Positions 1-10,215 of a stretch of 64,000 nt of DNA are shown here, one piece after another. The stretch covers positions 2,697,462 to 2,761,461 of the forward strand of contig CP136069.1 of NCBI GenBank assembly GCA_032622095.1. The letters run 5' to 3'. The translations under genes were made by a program, and so were the position numbers. The notes beneath the pieces are model-generated. The model was not told the DNA's origin. It made no database searches and was given only the letters and a program-made list of their open reading frames with translations. Every line of letters begins with the position of its first letter. The first letter of the stretch is position 1. The DNA comes from Siphonodentalium dalli (Eukaryota; Mollusca; Scaphopoda; Gadilida; Siphonodentaliidae).

Positions 1-224
1 TTCTTAGATCTGTGTTTTGCTCCTTTTCATTGACGTGAACTCTCCAAATGACCGATATGGATGTGCACACACTTCCAGCGAACGTGTCGTATCGCCGTAT
101 GTATTACCAAAGTTGTACCGTCTCTCTGAAATATAAATGAACACATATTCACAAGAGTTGTACGATGGGTGCTGCATTACAATGATGTTGTGCGACGGGT
201 GCTGCGTTACGGTGCCATATAGAA
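1..224. other. No recognised feature
   Basis: I see nothing convincing here. Two short tandem phrases around GATGGGTGCTGC and GACGGGTGCTGC (160-210) suggest a small local duplication. The short ORFs on both strands overlap each other and have no domain signature. Confidence 0.4.
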
Positions 225-420
225 CCATGGGCAGGACAGAACAAATCTGTAGGGTGTGTCAAAGGATCAGTCATTCAAAGAGTAAAATCCAAGATGGCTG
301 CCGGCGGCCATATTTTTCATTAAAAATCGTTCAAATTTGATAGCTCCCATCTACAGGTGATCGCAATCGTGCCTGCAAAATTAAAACGAGAGGCCGATCA
401 CGATCGGCAGATGTTTAACC
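225..420 (+). repeat. Y-family dispersed repeat fragment (YY1-like core)
   Basis: Contains the phrase AAAATCCAAGATGGCTGCC followed by GGCGGCCAT and TTCAAATTTGATAGCTCCCA, shared closely with 57110-57190 and with 4720-5300 and 54900-57420. The copy is truncated on both sides. The AAGATGGCNGC core matches the known YY1 consensus; whether it binds anything here is unknown. Confidence 0.7.
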
Positions 421-899
421 CATACCTTAGCAATAGCGATTAGCTATAACTGATAATTTTAATAGTCAAAGATATGATCACAGTAATACATATATCAGTA
501 CCTAACTTAAAATCAAAAGCTCAAATAATTTCAGCAGGTTGTTTATCTTTACCTTCATACAACCACCCCCTAGAGCTCTGTAACATATGTCATCACTCAA
601 TAACAGATTTCGCTTGGAATGACATCTATTAAAGGTACTCTCATATACTCTGGATATTGGATGTTCACATGGCAATTTATTGATGTCATTGTATTACAAT
701 AAAATCTTCATATTTTCAAAAACAGGACATCACACCTAATTAATGGTATACAACAAAAACAAATTAGTGTCAATGACAAATTTGTTTTTTAATTAAATAA
801 TTTTTTTTATTATTATAAAAGTTTTTTAATATTTTTTGCGTGTTAAATTGAATACGGAAATTCAATTGAAAAAGTTAAAAAAAAAATTGAAATTACAAA
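421..899. other. AT-rich intergenic stretch
   Basis: No coding signature. 770-895 is very AT-rich with runs of T and A and a short inverted AATTGAA motif. It precedes the GGCCATAACTC-type repeat. Confidence 0.4.
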
Positions 900-1380
900 T
901 TTAAAACAAAAAAGGGCCATAACTCAGTTAAATATAGTCGGATCAAACCCATATTCGAACTCGATCTGTATTTTCGGCTGAGAAATTCATACACAAAATT
1001 TGGTTCCAATCAAATATAAAATGTTCGAGTTATCGCACCATGCGTAAAGTGTCTACAGACAGACAGACAGACGGACGGACTAACGACGAGTGGTCAATCC
1101 GGACAACGACACTATGTTTACCATACTATGGTATGGGTAAACATAAAAATGAACCGGCCATAAATACGGGCTGTAGGGTGTGCCAATGAATTCAAAATTA
1201 AAGATGGCTGCTGGTGGCATTGAAATTCGAAAAAACTTTAATAGTTCCCATCGATAGGTCACCCTGAAGCTACATATAAAGTTTGGTGAAGATCGGATAA
1301 GGGATGCGGCCTGTAAGGTGTGCCGAAGGAAATTGTTGACGGACGCCAACCCATGTCAATAGCTCAAACTTTCCTTTGTA
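900..1380 (+). repeat. GGCCATAACTC-type repeat with GACAGACGGACGG tail, then a Y-family segment
   Basis: 900-1080 carries GGGCCATAACTC and GGATCAAACCCATATTCGAA, and ends in a GACA/GACGGACGG microsatellite; the same phrases occur in the P-family elements near 22.4-23.1 and 48.8-49.6 kb. 1140-1380 is a Y-family segment (AAGATGGCTGCTGG at about 1200) that ends in the common tail ATAGCTCAAACTT. Confidence 0.6.
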
Positions 1381-1385
1381 AACAA

Positions 1386-1835
1386 GCCTGCAAATAGCAT
1401 GTCTGTCATTTGCAGAATGAGGTCCCCAGAGGGTGAATTTAGTGACACTATCCTGTATAGCGGGCTAGCATCACTAAATTCACCCTCTGGGGACCTCATT
1501 CTGCTTAGGCCCTCAACTGCTATAGTTGACCTAGAATCAAATTGATGTTCCCCAGTTGAAGTTGGTGATGTTCACCCATTCCAGGGCACCTCGATTATGC
1601 ATTTTATCTGCTGCAAATTAGGGGATATAGAAACTTCCCAAAAGGGAAAACTAAAAACAATGTTTAATTGATACTGTAGATACTTCCCAGAAGATGAGGC
1701 CTAAGCAAATAGCGTGCCTGTCATTTGCAGAATGAGGTCTCCAGAGGGTGAATTTGGTGATGCTAGCCCTCTGGGGACCTCATTCTGCAAATGACAGACA
1801 CGCTATTTGCAGGCTTGACTGAAGCTTGTTTGTAA
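1386..1835. mobile_element. Fold-back element E, full-length copy
   Basis: Two long palindromes (about 1386-1508 and 1705-1832) flank an asymmetric spacer of about 200 bp. Outer ends read CAAGCCTGCAAATAGC and its complement GCTATTTGCAGGCTTG. Each palindrome has arms GAATGAGGTCCCCAGAGGGT and a centre near GCTAGC. The spacer phrases CCCCAGTTGAAGTTGGTGAT and GGGGATATAGAAACTTCC recur in other copies. There is no ORF. It is probably non-autonomous; the transposon class is unknown. Confidence 0.8.
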
Positions 1836-1854
1836 AGTTGAGCTAAAAACACTA
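1835..1854 (+). repeat. Inverted repeat end (partner 3773-3798)
   Basis: GTAAAGTTGAGCTAAAAACA is the reverse complement of sequence at 3773-3798. With the E copies outside, this pair brackets the LINE at 2050-3775. Confidence 0.7.
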
Positions 1855-1867
1855 AGATTACTAAGAA

Positions 1868-1985
1868 TAATGACACGGCGAGAGCTTTCCGATGAATGGC
1901 AACAAGCCATATTTCCGACTAAATCCTGAAAAATTACCAATAATTCTGCTGTGGTTAAGTGGTCAATTACTTTGGGAATTACTTT
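1868..1985. mobile_element. F-family MITE relic
   Basis: Shares GAGAGCTTTCCGATGAATGG, CAACAAGCCATATTTCCGAC and AATTCTGCTGTGGTTAAG with the intact F copy at 29280-29437. The termini are eroded (GGGAATTACTTTAA instead of GGGCATTACTGTA). Confidence 0.7.
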
Positions 1986-2049
1986 AACATCTGTAACTGT
2001 ACATCCCAGTAACCAGTTTGGCTTTTATGGGACGGCGGAGAGAGCGCAT

Positions 2050-3775
2050 TTATTTTTCTCTCCTAGTGAGTGCCGCTTTGAATGTTTCTATATCTGCGGC
2101 GTTGACCGTGTCGTCGTCAAGCTTATACCAGTCCAGAATGGTGCGCAGGAATAAGGAATACTTGAACTGGTCTGAGTTTGTTTGAATCGGTTGGAATGAT
2201 TGTTTGTTGTTGGTCTCAGACTTTTCCACAATGTTGGTATAGACACAGTCTTCGTATTTCTTAGCCTTGATCTTCCTTTTCGATGGGTTAGTTTTTTTCA
2301 GGAAGTTATCGGGCGATATTGCGGGGGCCGACCCCTGAACCACTTTGTAAAATAGGGCCAGGCGTTTATTTCTGCGACACTCTTCTAGAGGTGGAAGTTC
2401 CAGATTTTTGAGAATTCTGGTGACGCAGCCCTTATCTCGTGAGGTGTAATCTCTGGTGATGAACCGTGCTGATTTTCTTTGCACCTTTTCCAGCATTGAT
2501 GAATACTTAGCAGTGTGCGGGTCCCAGATTGTTGCGGAGTATTCTGTAATTGGTTTTACCAGAGCAATGTATGCTGTTTTTCTGCATTTTTCTGGGCAGT
2601 GTTGGAGGTTCCTCTTCAAGAAGCCGAGGGTGGAGTTTGCCTTCTTTGTGATGTTGTTTATATGTACGTCCCACTTGAGGTTGGACGCCGAGATAGGGAT
2701 TTGTGGGTACTTCCGCGAGGATTTGGCCGCCCAGTGTATAGAATTTCTGGGTTTTCTGTTGGATGCTCATTATGTAGCATTTGCTGGTGTTGAACCGCAT
2801 CCCCCACTTCTTTGCCCATTCTTCTAGGTTATTCAGATCGTTCTGTAGTATGTTGTGGTCTTCGTAATTGTTGATAGGCCGATAGAGTAGGCAGTCGTCG
2901 GCGAAGAGTCGGACTTGCGATTTAACTGTGCTGGGAAGGTCGTTTATGTGGCACAGAAAAAGCAGCGGTCCTAATACAGTACCTTGGGGTACTCCTGACT
3001 GCACATCAACTTCTCTTGAGAACTCCCCTTCAAGCATGACTCTCATGGATCGTCTGGTTAAGAATGATGTTAGCCAACTATGTATTTGACCATCGATGCC
3101 GTATGTTGTCATTTTGTGAAGAAGCTTGTTGTGGGGCACCGTGTCAAACGCCTTTGAAAAGTCGAGTATGGCTACATCAACCTGCTTTCCGTTGTCGTAT
3201 TTTTGAAGTAGGTCGTGGAGTGTGACTGCCAATTGTGTCTCGCATGAGTATCCAGTTCTGAAGCCATGATTTAGTGATGTTAGGATGTTATTCTGCTCAA
3301 GATGTTTCATGATGTGGCGACATATGATATGTTCCAGAATTTTACAAGGGACTGATGTTAGGGATACCGGTCTGTAGTTTTCTGCCAGGTGCCTGTCTCC
3401 TTTTTTGTAGATACTTGATACGTTTGCCTTCAGCCAATCTTGGGGGAGTTTTCCGGTGTCTAGGGAGAGCTTGAAGATGAGTCTGAGAGCTGGTGCTAGT
3501 TCCTTTGCGCATGTCTTGAGTACTCGGTTGGGTATGCCGTCGGGTCCCGAGGCTTTGTTGGTCTTGAGTCTGTGTAGTAGGACTTCTATGCCTTTGATAT
3601 CCAGCTCGATGTTGCTGATGCTGTCATACTTCTTATCCGGTGGTGTTATGTCCGTCTGATTCAGTGGTTCTTCCTTGGTGAATACGGACTGGAATTGTCG
3701 GATGAGTATTTCGGCTTTGCCTTTGGCGTCATCTATTAAGGTCCCTCTATGTGTCATTATTCTTTGTAATTTTAG
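2050..3775 (-). pseudogene. 5'-truncated, frameshifted LINE reverse transcriptase (CR1/Jockey-like)
   Basis: Encodes the C-terminal half of an APE-type non-LTR retrotransposon ORF2. In order on the minus strand: GPDGIPN (about 3545), NYRPVSLTSVPCKILE, DFSKAFDTVPH, SGVPQGTVLGPLLF (about 2990), the catalytic FADDCLLYR box (about 2900), then the thumb segment with WDPHTAKYSSMLEKVQRKSA and the end AALTRREK with a stop near 2050. The endonuclease and N-terminal RT are absent, so the copy is 5'-truncated near 3775, where it meets inverted-repeat sequence. A frameshift near 2690 separates YLG from SASNLKWDVHINN, so no intact protein can be made. Superfamily is inferred from motif style; Rex1-like is possible. 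Confidence 0.9.
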
Positions 3776-3798
3776 TGTTTTTAGCTCAACTTTACAAA
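3773..3798 (-). repeat. Inverted repeat end (partner 1835-1854)
   Basis: TTTTTAGCTCAACTTTACAA mirrors 1835-1854. AGCTCAACTTTACAA also ends Y-family copies (for example near 5390), so E elements seem to have entered Y tails. Confidence 0.65.
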
Positions 3799-3799
3799 C

Positions 3800-4215
3800 A
3801 AGCCTGCAAATAGCGTGCCTGTCATTTGCAGAATGAGGTCCCCAGAGCATCACCAAATTCACCCTCTGGAGACCTCATTCTGCTTAGGCCTCATCTTCTG
3901 GGAAGTTTCTATAGTATCAAATTAAAATTGTTTTTAGTTACGTTTTCCCATCTGGGAAGTTTCTATATCCCCTAATTTGCAGAAGGTAGAATCCATAATC
4001 GAGGTGCCCTATGGGTGATCATCACCAACTTCAACTGGGGAACTTCAATCTGATCCTAGATCTACCATAGCAGTTGAGGGCCTAAGCAGAATGAGGTCCC
4101 CAGAGAGTGAGTTTAGTGATGCTAGCCCGCTATGCGGGATAGCGTCACTAAATTCACCCTCTGGAGACCTCATTCTGCAAATGACAGACACGCTATTTGC
4201 AGGCTTGGCTAAGCA
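3800..4215. mobile_element. Fold-back element E, second copy, inverted to the first
   Basis: Starts CAAGCCTGCAAATAGCGTGC and ends GCTATTTGCAGGCTTGGC. The left palindrome is collapsed to about 90 bp; the right palindrome (about 4085-4205) is complete with centre GCTAGCCCGCTATGCGGGAT. The spacer reads in reverse relative to 1386-1835. Confidence 0.8.
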
Positions 4216-4311
4216 TTCCTGTCTCAACTCAAATTCCCGAAAATCTTTAATCTACATGAACATTCTTCTTGTCCGATTTCATTTAATCAATTTAATTCAT
4301 TAAACATCCAT

Positions 4312-4530
4312 TACCCTGAAGGGAGCCCCACACATATATAGAAGCATATAGAAGAGTGTCGTCTGCTCATGTTTGTCTGGGGCTCTGTATGGGTGAAATT
4401 ATAAAATTGTTAAAGAATACAAGAAAAAATTATTAAAATTGTAAAAAATTGTTAGGCCAATGCATTCTCTTATATATGCGAGGCGAACTATGGTCGACTC
4501 GTATATATAAGAGAATGCATTGGCACAGGG
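4312..4530 (+). mobile_element. PB-B-type segment: SH80 hairpin + spacer + H66 hairpin
   Basis: SH80 at about 4314-4393 (GAAGGGAGCCCCACACATAT; GTGTCGTCTGCTC; TCTGGGGCTCTGTATGGGTG) is followed by an AT-rich spacer and an H66 hairpin at 4457-4523. The same order and spacing recur at 41688-41875 and 51218-51440, the last bounded by PB-B terminal repeats. No clear terminal repeats remain here. Confidence 0.75.
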
Positions 4531-4611
4531 TAAAAAAAGTTATTAAAATCTATGGCCATCATGAATTGATCTTATTTGTCTTGTATGTTTCTATAATATT
4601 TGACGAAAATG

Positions 4612-5416
4612 AAAGTGTCAATGACACTGCAGCTCAACTTGAAAAGGGAATAATTTCATGTGTTACAGTCAATGGAGTGATTAGGAATGTGGAAAGTTGA
4701 AAGGTTAGTTATGAAAAGAGTAACATCCAAGATGGCCACTGGCAGCAATGTTTTTTTGCCGATTGACCCCAAAATGACTCGTTCCCATTTACATGTCAAT
4801 GTTAACTTCCACGACAAATTTCATGATGATCAGACCAACACTCCAGCCTGTAGTCTGTGCTAATGGAATGAATTTTGAAATCCAAGATGGCTGCTGGTGG
4901 CCATGTTTTTTGGCCGAATTACCCCAAAATGACTCGTTCCCATCTACATGTCAATGTCAACAGCCATGACAAATTTCATAATGATCCGACCAAAGGTACG
5001 ACCTGTAGCCCGCGCCAAAGGATTTAGTCATGCAAAGAGTAAAATCCAAGATGGCATCCATGTTTTTTGGCCAAACGACCCCAGAATTACTCGTTCCCAT
5101 CTACATGTCAATATTAACATCCATGACAAATTTCATAATGAGCAGACAAACAGTACGACCTGTAGCCCGTTCTAATGGATTGAATTTTGAAATCCAAGAT
5201 GGCTGATAGCGAACGACCCCCAAAAGACTCGTTCCCATCTACATGTCAATGTCAACAGCTATGCCAAATGTTATAATGATCCGACCAAAGGTACGTCCTG
5301 TAGCCCAAGCTAAAGGAAATTGTTGACAAATCACACATGCACACACACACTGACAACGGATACCAAGCCATGCATGGCAATAGCTCCAACTTTACAAAGT
5401 AAAGTTGAGCTAAAAA
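4612..5416 (+). repeat. Y-family repeat block, 4 tandem sub-units with YY1-like cores
   Basis: Begins with the palindrome GTGTCAATGACAC then GCAGCTCAACTTG, and ends AAAGTTGAGCTAAAAA, so the ends are inverted repeats. Four sub-units of about 155-165 bp each carry ATCCAAGATGGC (about 4728, 4885, 5043, 5198), GACTCGTTCCCATCTACATG and GATCCGACCAAAGGTACG. The core matches the YY1 consensus AAGATGGCGGC. Non-coding. Confidence 0.75.
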
Positions 5417-5772
5417 GTTGTTAATGTCGCTGAATTTTTTATTATGGTGGTTTAAATCGATGTTCGATGCGATGTGAAATCTTCACCCCGATTCGATTTG
5501 ATGTTCGATTTGACGAAAAAATCATGATGTTGATTGCATATTATTATATATAGGCACGATGACTTACGTGGGCAGTATCCGGTATATTTAGGAATCATTC
5601 CGTCATTATGATAGAGTCGTTGGCTAAAACCCGGAGCACTTTTACTGAATGATACACCCCTGAAAATAAATTATAAGCAATTATTATGAAGCGAGAGAGA
5701 GATATCATTTATTTACGTGACATGTGTATGCATAATACAAAATAATGAGAACAATACAATAAACACACATCT
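5417..5772. other. No gene; short sequence shared with 7515-7560
   Basis: ATGATACACCCCTGAAA at about 5650 recurs near 7528, so part of this stretch belongs to an uncharacterised repeat. 5440-5530 has imperfect repeats of GATTCGATTTGATGTTCGAT. Nothing coding is visible. Confidence 0.4.
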
Positions 5773-6960
5773 ATAAGGCCTATATGTCATGCTTAATATA
5801 ATATTAAAACACCCGGCCTATAAGGCCTATATGTCATGCTTAATATAATATTAAAACACCCGGTATATAAGGCCTATATGTCATGCTTAATATAATATTA
5901 AAACACCCGGCCTATAAGGCCTATATGTCTTGCTTAATATAATATTAAAACACCCGGCCTATAAGGCCTATATGTCATGCTTAATATAATATTAAAACGC
6001 CCGGCCTATAAGGCCTATATGTCATGCTTAATATAATATTAAAACACCCGGTCTATAAGGCCTATATGTCATGCTTAATATAATATTAAAACACCCAGTC
6101 TATAAGGCCTATATGTCATGCTTAATATAATATTAAAACACCCGGCATATAAGGCCTATATGTCATGCTTAATATAATATTAAAACACCCGGCCTATAAG
6201 GCCTATATGTCATGCTTAATATAATATTAAAACACCCGGTCTATATGTCATGCTTAATATAATATTAAAACACCCGGCCTATAAGGCCTATATGTCATGC
6301 TTAATATAATATTAAAACACCCGGCCTATAAGGCCTATATGTCATGCTTAATATAATATTAAAACACCCGGCCTATAAGGCCTATATGTCATGCTTAATA
6401 TAATATTAAAACACCCGGCCTATAAGTCATGCTTAATATAATATTAAAACACCCGGCCTATAAGGCCTATATGTCATGCTTAATATAATATTAAAACACC
6501 CGGCCTATAAGGCCTATATGTCATGCTTAATATAATATTAAAACACCCGGCCTATAAGGCCTATATGGCATGCTTAATATAATATTAAAACACCGGCCTA
6601 TAAGGCCTATATGTCATGCTTAATATAATATTAAAACACCTGGACTATAAGGCCTATATGTCATGCTTAATATAATATTAAAACACCCGGCCTATAAGGC
6701 CTATATGTCATGCTTAATATAATATTAAAACACCCGGTCTATAAGGCCTATATGTCATGCTTAATATAATATTAAAACACCCGGCCTATAAGGCCTAGAT
6801 GTCATGCTTAATATAATATTAAAACACCCGGCCTATAAGGCCTATATGTCATGCTTAATATAATATTAAAACACCCGGTCTATAAGGCCTATATGTCATG
6901 CTTAATATAATATTAAAACACCCGGCCTATAAGGCCTATATGTCATGCTTAATATAATAT
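5773..6960. repeat. 47-bp satellite/minisatellite, about 25 units
   Basis: Unit = CTATAAGGCCTATATGTCAT + GCTTAATATAATATTAAAAC + ACCCGGC. Units are almost identical; rare variants include C/T in CCGG(C/T)C, and two shortened units near 6240 and 6420 that lack CCTATAAGG-type segments. TATAAGGCCTATA and TAATATAATATTA are near-palindromic. No unit-length ORF. Confidence 0.95.
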
Positions 6961-7026
6961 TTTCGCATACGTATAAGGAATATTTTATGTATCGATTCCT
7001 GCTAAATTATGAGTTCAAGTCTGAAT

Positions 7027-7120
7027 TTAGTGATATTTAACCCACAGAGAGCCTCATGCAGATGGAAGCATGCACTACAGAGTGTCGTCTGCTCCAGTCT
7101 ATGTGGGGCTCTCTATGGGT
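7027..7120 (+). repeat. SH80 hairpin
   Basis: TTTAACCCACAGAGAGCCTC at the left pairs imperfectly with TGTGGGGCTCTCTATGGGTG at the right. The loop carries the family motif GTGTCGTCTGCTC. Confidence 0.8.
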
Positions 7121-7154
7121 GATATTTTGATTTAAGTTTACTATACTATGCAAA

Positions 7155-7520
7155 CATACAAGCCTCAAATAGTGTGTCTGTCATTGGCAGAATGAGGTCC
7201 CCAGAGGGTGCATTTAGAGACGCTATAAATCCCCCATCTGGGGACCTCATTCTGCTTAAGCCTCATCACTATAGGAGACGTAGACTCAGCTTAAAGTTAC
7301 CAAATGGTGAATATTGTGATGTACACCCATTGGGAACCTCGATTATGCAATGTGTCATCTGCCAATTTGGGGATATAGAGAATCTAAACTAAAAAAGAAA
7401 TAGAATCTATGTGAAGAAGTTTCTATAGAAATTTTATAATTAAGAAACGTTCCAGAGAAGATGAGGCCTAAGCAGAATGAGGTCCCCAGAGGGTGATTTT
7501 AGTGATGCTAGCCCATTATG
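7155..7520. mobile_element. Fold-back element E, right palindrome truncated
   Basis: Starts CAAGCCTCAAATAGTGTGTC. The first palindrome (about 7180-7258) is degenerate with a short centre. The spacer keeps GTACACCCATTGGGAACCTC and GGGGATATAGAGAATC. The second palindrome stops after GATGCTAGCCC at about 7512. Confidence 0.75.
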
Positions 7521-7559
7521 AATGATACACCCCTGAAACTAAAATATGAGGCCAGGTAT

Positions 7560-7710
7560 AGGGTATATATAGGTATATACTATCTGAGACTCGAGGCGAT
7601 ATATAAATAAGAAGTGTTGTCTGCTCTAGTCTATGTGGGGCTCTCTATGGGTTATAAGACAGTTAATAGGTACAGCTATGCTCTAATTAATGAACCCCCT
7701 TTAACGAGGT
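7560..7710 (+). repeat. SH80 3' half fused to other repeat sequence
   Basis: GTGTTGTCTGCTCTAGTCTA and GGGGCTCTCTATGGGTTATA give the 3' half of SH80. They are followed by AAGACAGT(T/C)AATAG, as after the SH80 at 12935-13021, and then by CCCCCTTTAACGAGGTTGAC, also found near 13045 and inverted near 18735. ACTATCTGAGACTCGAGG (7570) recurs at 18776. Confidence 0.6.
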
Positions 7711-7758
7711 TGACATGTTGTTTTTGTTGAGATATATAATATTTATAAATAATATTAC

Positions 7759-8029
7759 TTTTTCCTTAAGGGAAGCCCGAAACTGAACTATATGGATTAC
7801 GTCTCCGGCCTTGTGTCAATCAGGAGGGTTAAAATTTTATTGCTGTGCCGACCCCACTCACATCCGTGTCCAGATTAGTCTCGCATGAATACACCCGCAT
7901 TCTATCTATTGTCTAGTCAGTTTTTTATTTCCGACTTAATCATGAGATTTGCGAGTCGCGGGGTTGGGAATGGCACCACCATGGGAGGGATCTATGATAG
8001 TTCAGTTTCGGGCTTCCCTTAAGGAAAAA
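7759..8029. mobile_element. G1 MITE with long perfect TIRs
   Basis: TIRs TTTTTCCTTAAGGGAAGCCC... (7759-7793) and the exact complement (7997-8029). Flanking AATATTATTTATAAATATT is also mirrored on both sides, giving about 56 bp of symmetry per arm. The left interior matches the last ~150 bp of the 4.6-kb element to the right (12470-12615, inverted), so G1 looks like an internally deleted derivative. Confidence 0.85.
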
Positions 8030-8930
8030 GTAATATTATTTATAAATATTATATTTTTCCGCCAAGGAGAAGCCCTCAACTGAACTATATGGATTAGAAT
8101 GCAAGCCCAGGAGGAGGCACGAGCAATAAAGTTAATTAATATCCAAATTCGATGGGAATGTACTCTTCCGAAACATGATTCATGTAAATGTGATTTAGTC
8201 ATGAATCAGATATGATTATGTTACGTGAAAGAGCTCCCAATTCAGATTACGACATTGCTCAAATGTGTACCGCCCGCCCCCCTTGTTTTTGGAATAAACA
8301 TCCCAGGTAGTGCCATATAATTCATGCTAGCGAGACAACCGAGCAAGTATAACTTTGCTGCATCCTATTCTCTGTGTTATCTTCTTCGCTCTCTCGACAG
8401 TTCACATTATGAACTGATGTCACATGCAGCCATTGTGTAGGCCATAAGATATCAGAATGCTTATGATACACCAGGGAGCAAATTAACTGGAATCGCATCG
8501 CGATTTGCCACTGAAATGTGGATACCGGTAATAGCGAGGAATTTCTTTATACATGTATGATGTTATAAAAATGCTATCTAATCATGTCAATGTGAGATTA
8601 TTTGCTAATCAGATATCGAAAGTAAATTGCTCCCTGTGATACACAAACCAGATATAAAAATGATATGCTGCAGATATCATAGCGAGGTATGAGGTTTCAT
8701 TATATCATGCCACACATCTGTACTCCAGCCTCGTATAATGTAGAGAGCAGGGAACGCCATCATGATCCAAGGTATCATTGCATACCAGTATATATGGGAT
8801 TAGAGAACACCACTGCGGACTTGATGAACAAGCATAGAAGCATCAGTGATCTATGATGGCGCACATAACGAGTGTCGGGTACATTTCGAAATGATCAAAT
8901 GTAGCAGAATGATCAAAATTGCAAAATGAC

Positions 8931-9475
8931 CGGTGAAGGAGTGGCCTGGAGGTATCCCGAAGGTATTACGATTCCAGGAGATTGGACCCCATCGTGTGGA
9001 GATGTGGGCCACTGCACCGTGGGGAAGAGATAGAAGGCTGGTTGGTGCAGCTCTTGGAGGCACGCAACAAGACTTCCCCACCCAGATCATTCAGCCTTTC
9101 TTTCCTACCGGTGAAGGAGTGGCCTGGAGGTATCCCTAAGGTATTACGATTCCAGGGGATTGGACCCCATCTTGTGGAGATGTGGGCCCCTGCACCATGG
9201 GGAAGAGTTAGAAGGTTGGTTGGTGCAGCACTTGGAGGCACGCAACAACAAGTCTTCCCCACCCAGATCATTCAGCCTTTCTTTCCTACCGGTGAAGGAG
9301 TGGCCTGGATGTATCCCGAAGGTATTACGATGCCAGGGGATCGACTGGACCCCATCTTGTAATGATGTGGGCCACTGCACCATGGGGAAGAGTCAGAAGG
9401 CCATTTGGCTGGTGCGCTATGTCTAGACTATGAGAGCAAGAGCGTCACGTGACAACGAGTCTTCCCCACCCAGAA
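8931..9475 (+). repeat. ~180-bp tandem repeat, 3 units, inside G-long
   Basis: Units begin at about 8931, 9109 and 9290 with GGTGAAGGAGTGGCCTGGAG and continue with AAGGTATTACGATTCCAGG, GGACCCCATC and CTTCCCCACCCAGA. A fourth, isolated copy lies at 10035-10215. The pyrimidine-rich tail before the next unit looks like the end of an intron. ORFs crossing the array on both strands are by-products of the repetition. Confidence 0.85.
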
Positions 9476-9609
9476 CATCCTCCAAAGGCTACAGTGCTGG
9501 ATCTTTCCTGACTGAGATAAATACATGTACGTATCGCAGATTGTTGATTAAATGAAGCAATATAAGATATCAACCTGTATCCTCATCCTGTACAAAATCA
9601 CTTACCAGC

Positions 9610-10103
9610 GGAACATCAGAATCCTCGTCCGACAGTGTGCCTGACGACCCACTGTCGACCCGCGATTCTTGCTCATCGTCGTCAAACCTGCCGACGCCAC
9701 GCGATGCAGAGAAGCATGTCAAGATCGACGCCAGCCAACAGAATTGGCTGCATCAGGTTGGGATACCAGACTGTGGAAGAGGCCTACTCTGAAATGGTTC
9801 GACGCAAGACAAATGCTCTTGCATTTGGGATAAGTAGCTATGGCCTGTCCAAGGTCACCCCCTCAAATTCTGGGGCATCATCAAGCTGCGCCCCCAAGGC
9901 CAGAGGGAATAAGTTCTGATGAGCCATTTGATCAGAGGAAGCCCCTTCCATGGAATCCCCCAAATGCAGGTGGTCCTGACCAAACTGGAATAAATGTCGA
10001 TGACATACCACTATGATCGCATGACGGCGGAGGAGCAGGCCCGGATGTATCCCGAAGGTATTACGATTCCAGGGGATCGACTGGACCCCATCTTGTAATG
10101 ATG
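9610..10103 (+). pseudogene. Coding-like stretch of unknown function in G-long
   Basis: A serine/aspartate-rich reading (SESSSDSVPDDPLSTRDSCS) starts after CACTTACCAG at 9600-9610, runs to about 9800, then stops. Neighbouring frames continue with VEEAYSEMVRRKTNALAFGI (about 9775-9835) and finally AEEQARMYPEGITIPGDR, ending LDPIL and a stop at about 10098. The composition and the frame switching look like a decayed gene rather than an intact one. The last 17 residues are also encoded, in pieces, in the 180-bp repeats. I do not recognise the family. Confidence 0.4.
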
Positions 10104-10215
10104 TGGGCCACTGCACCATGGGGAAGAGTCAGAAGGCCATTTGGCTGGTGCGCTATGTCTATGAGAGCATAAGCGTCACGTGACAACGAGTCTTCCCCAC
10201 CCAGAACAGCCGCCA

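Noticed and set aside
5773-6960. CRISPR-like array
   Set aside because: Units are contiguous with no unique spacers, and the sequence is eukaryotic; the same applies to the 26-bp, 29-bp and 55-bp arrays.
8851-9426. Overlapping ORFs at 8.85-9.43 kb on both strands
   Set aside because: They run through the ~180-bp tandem repeat and mirror one another; at best they are remnants of one gene end.
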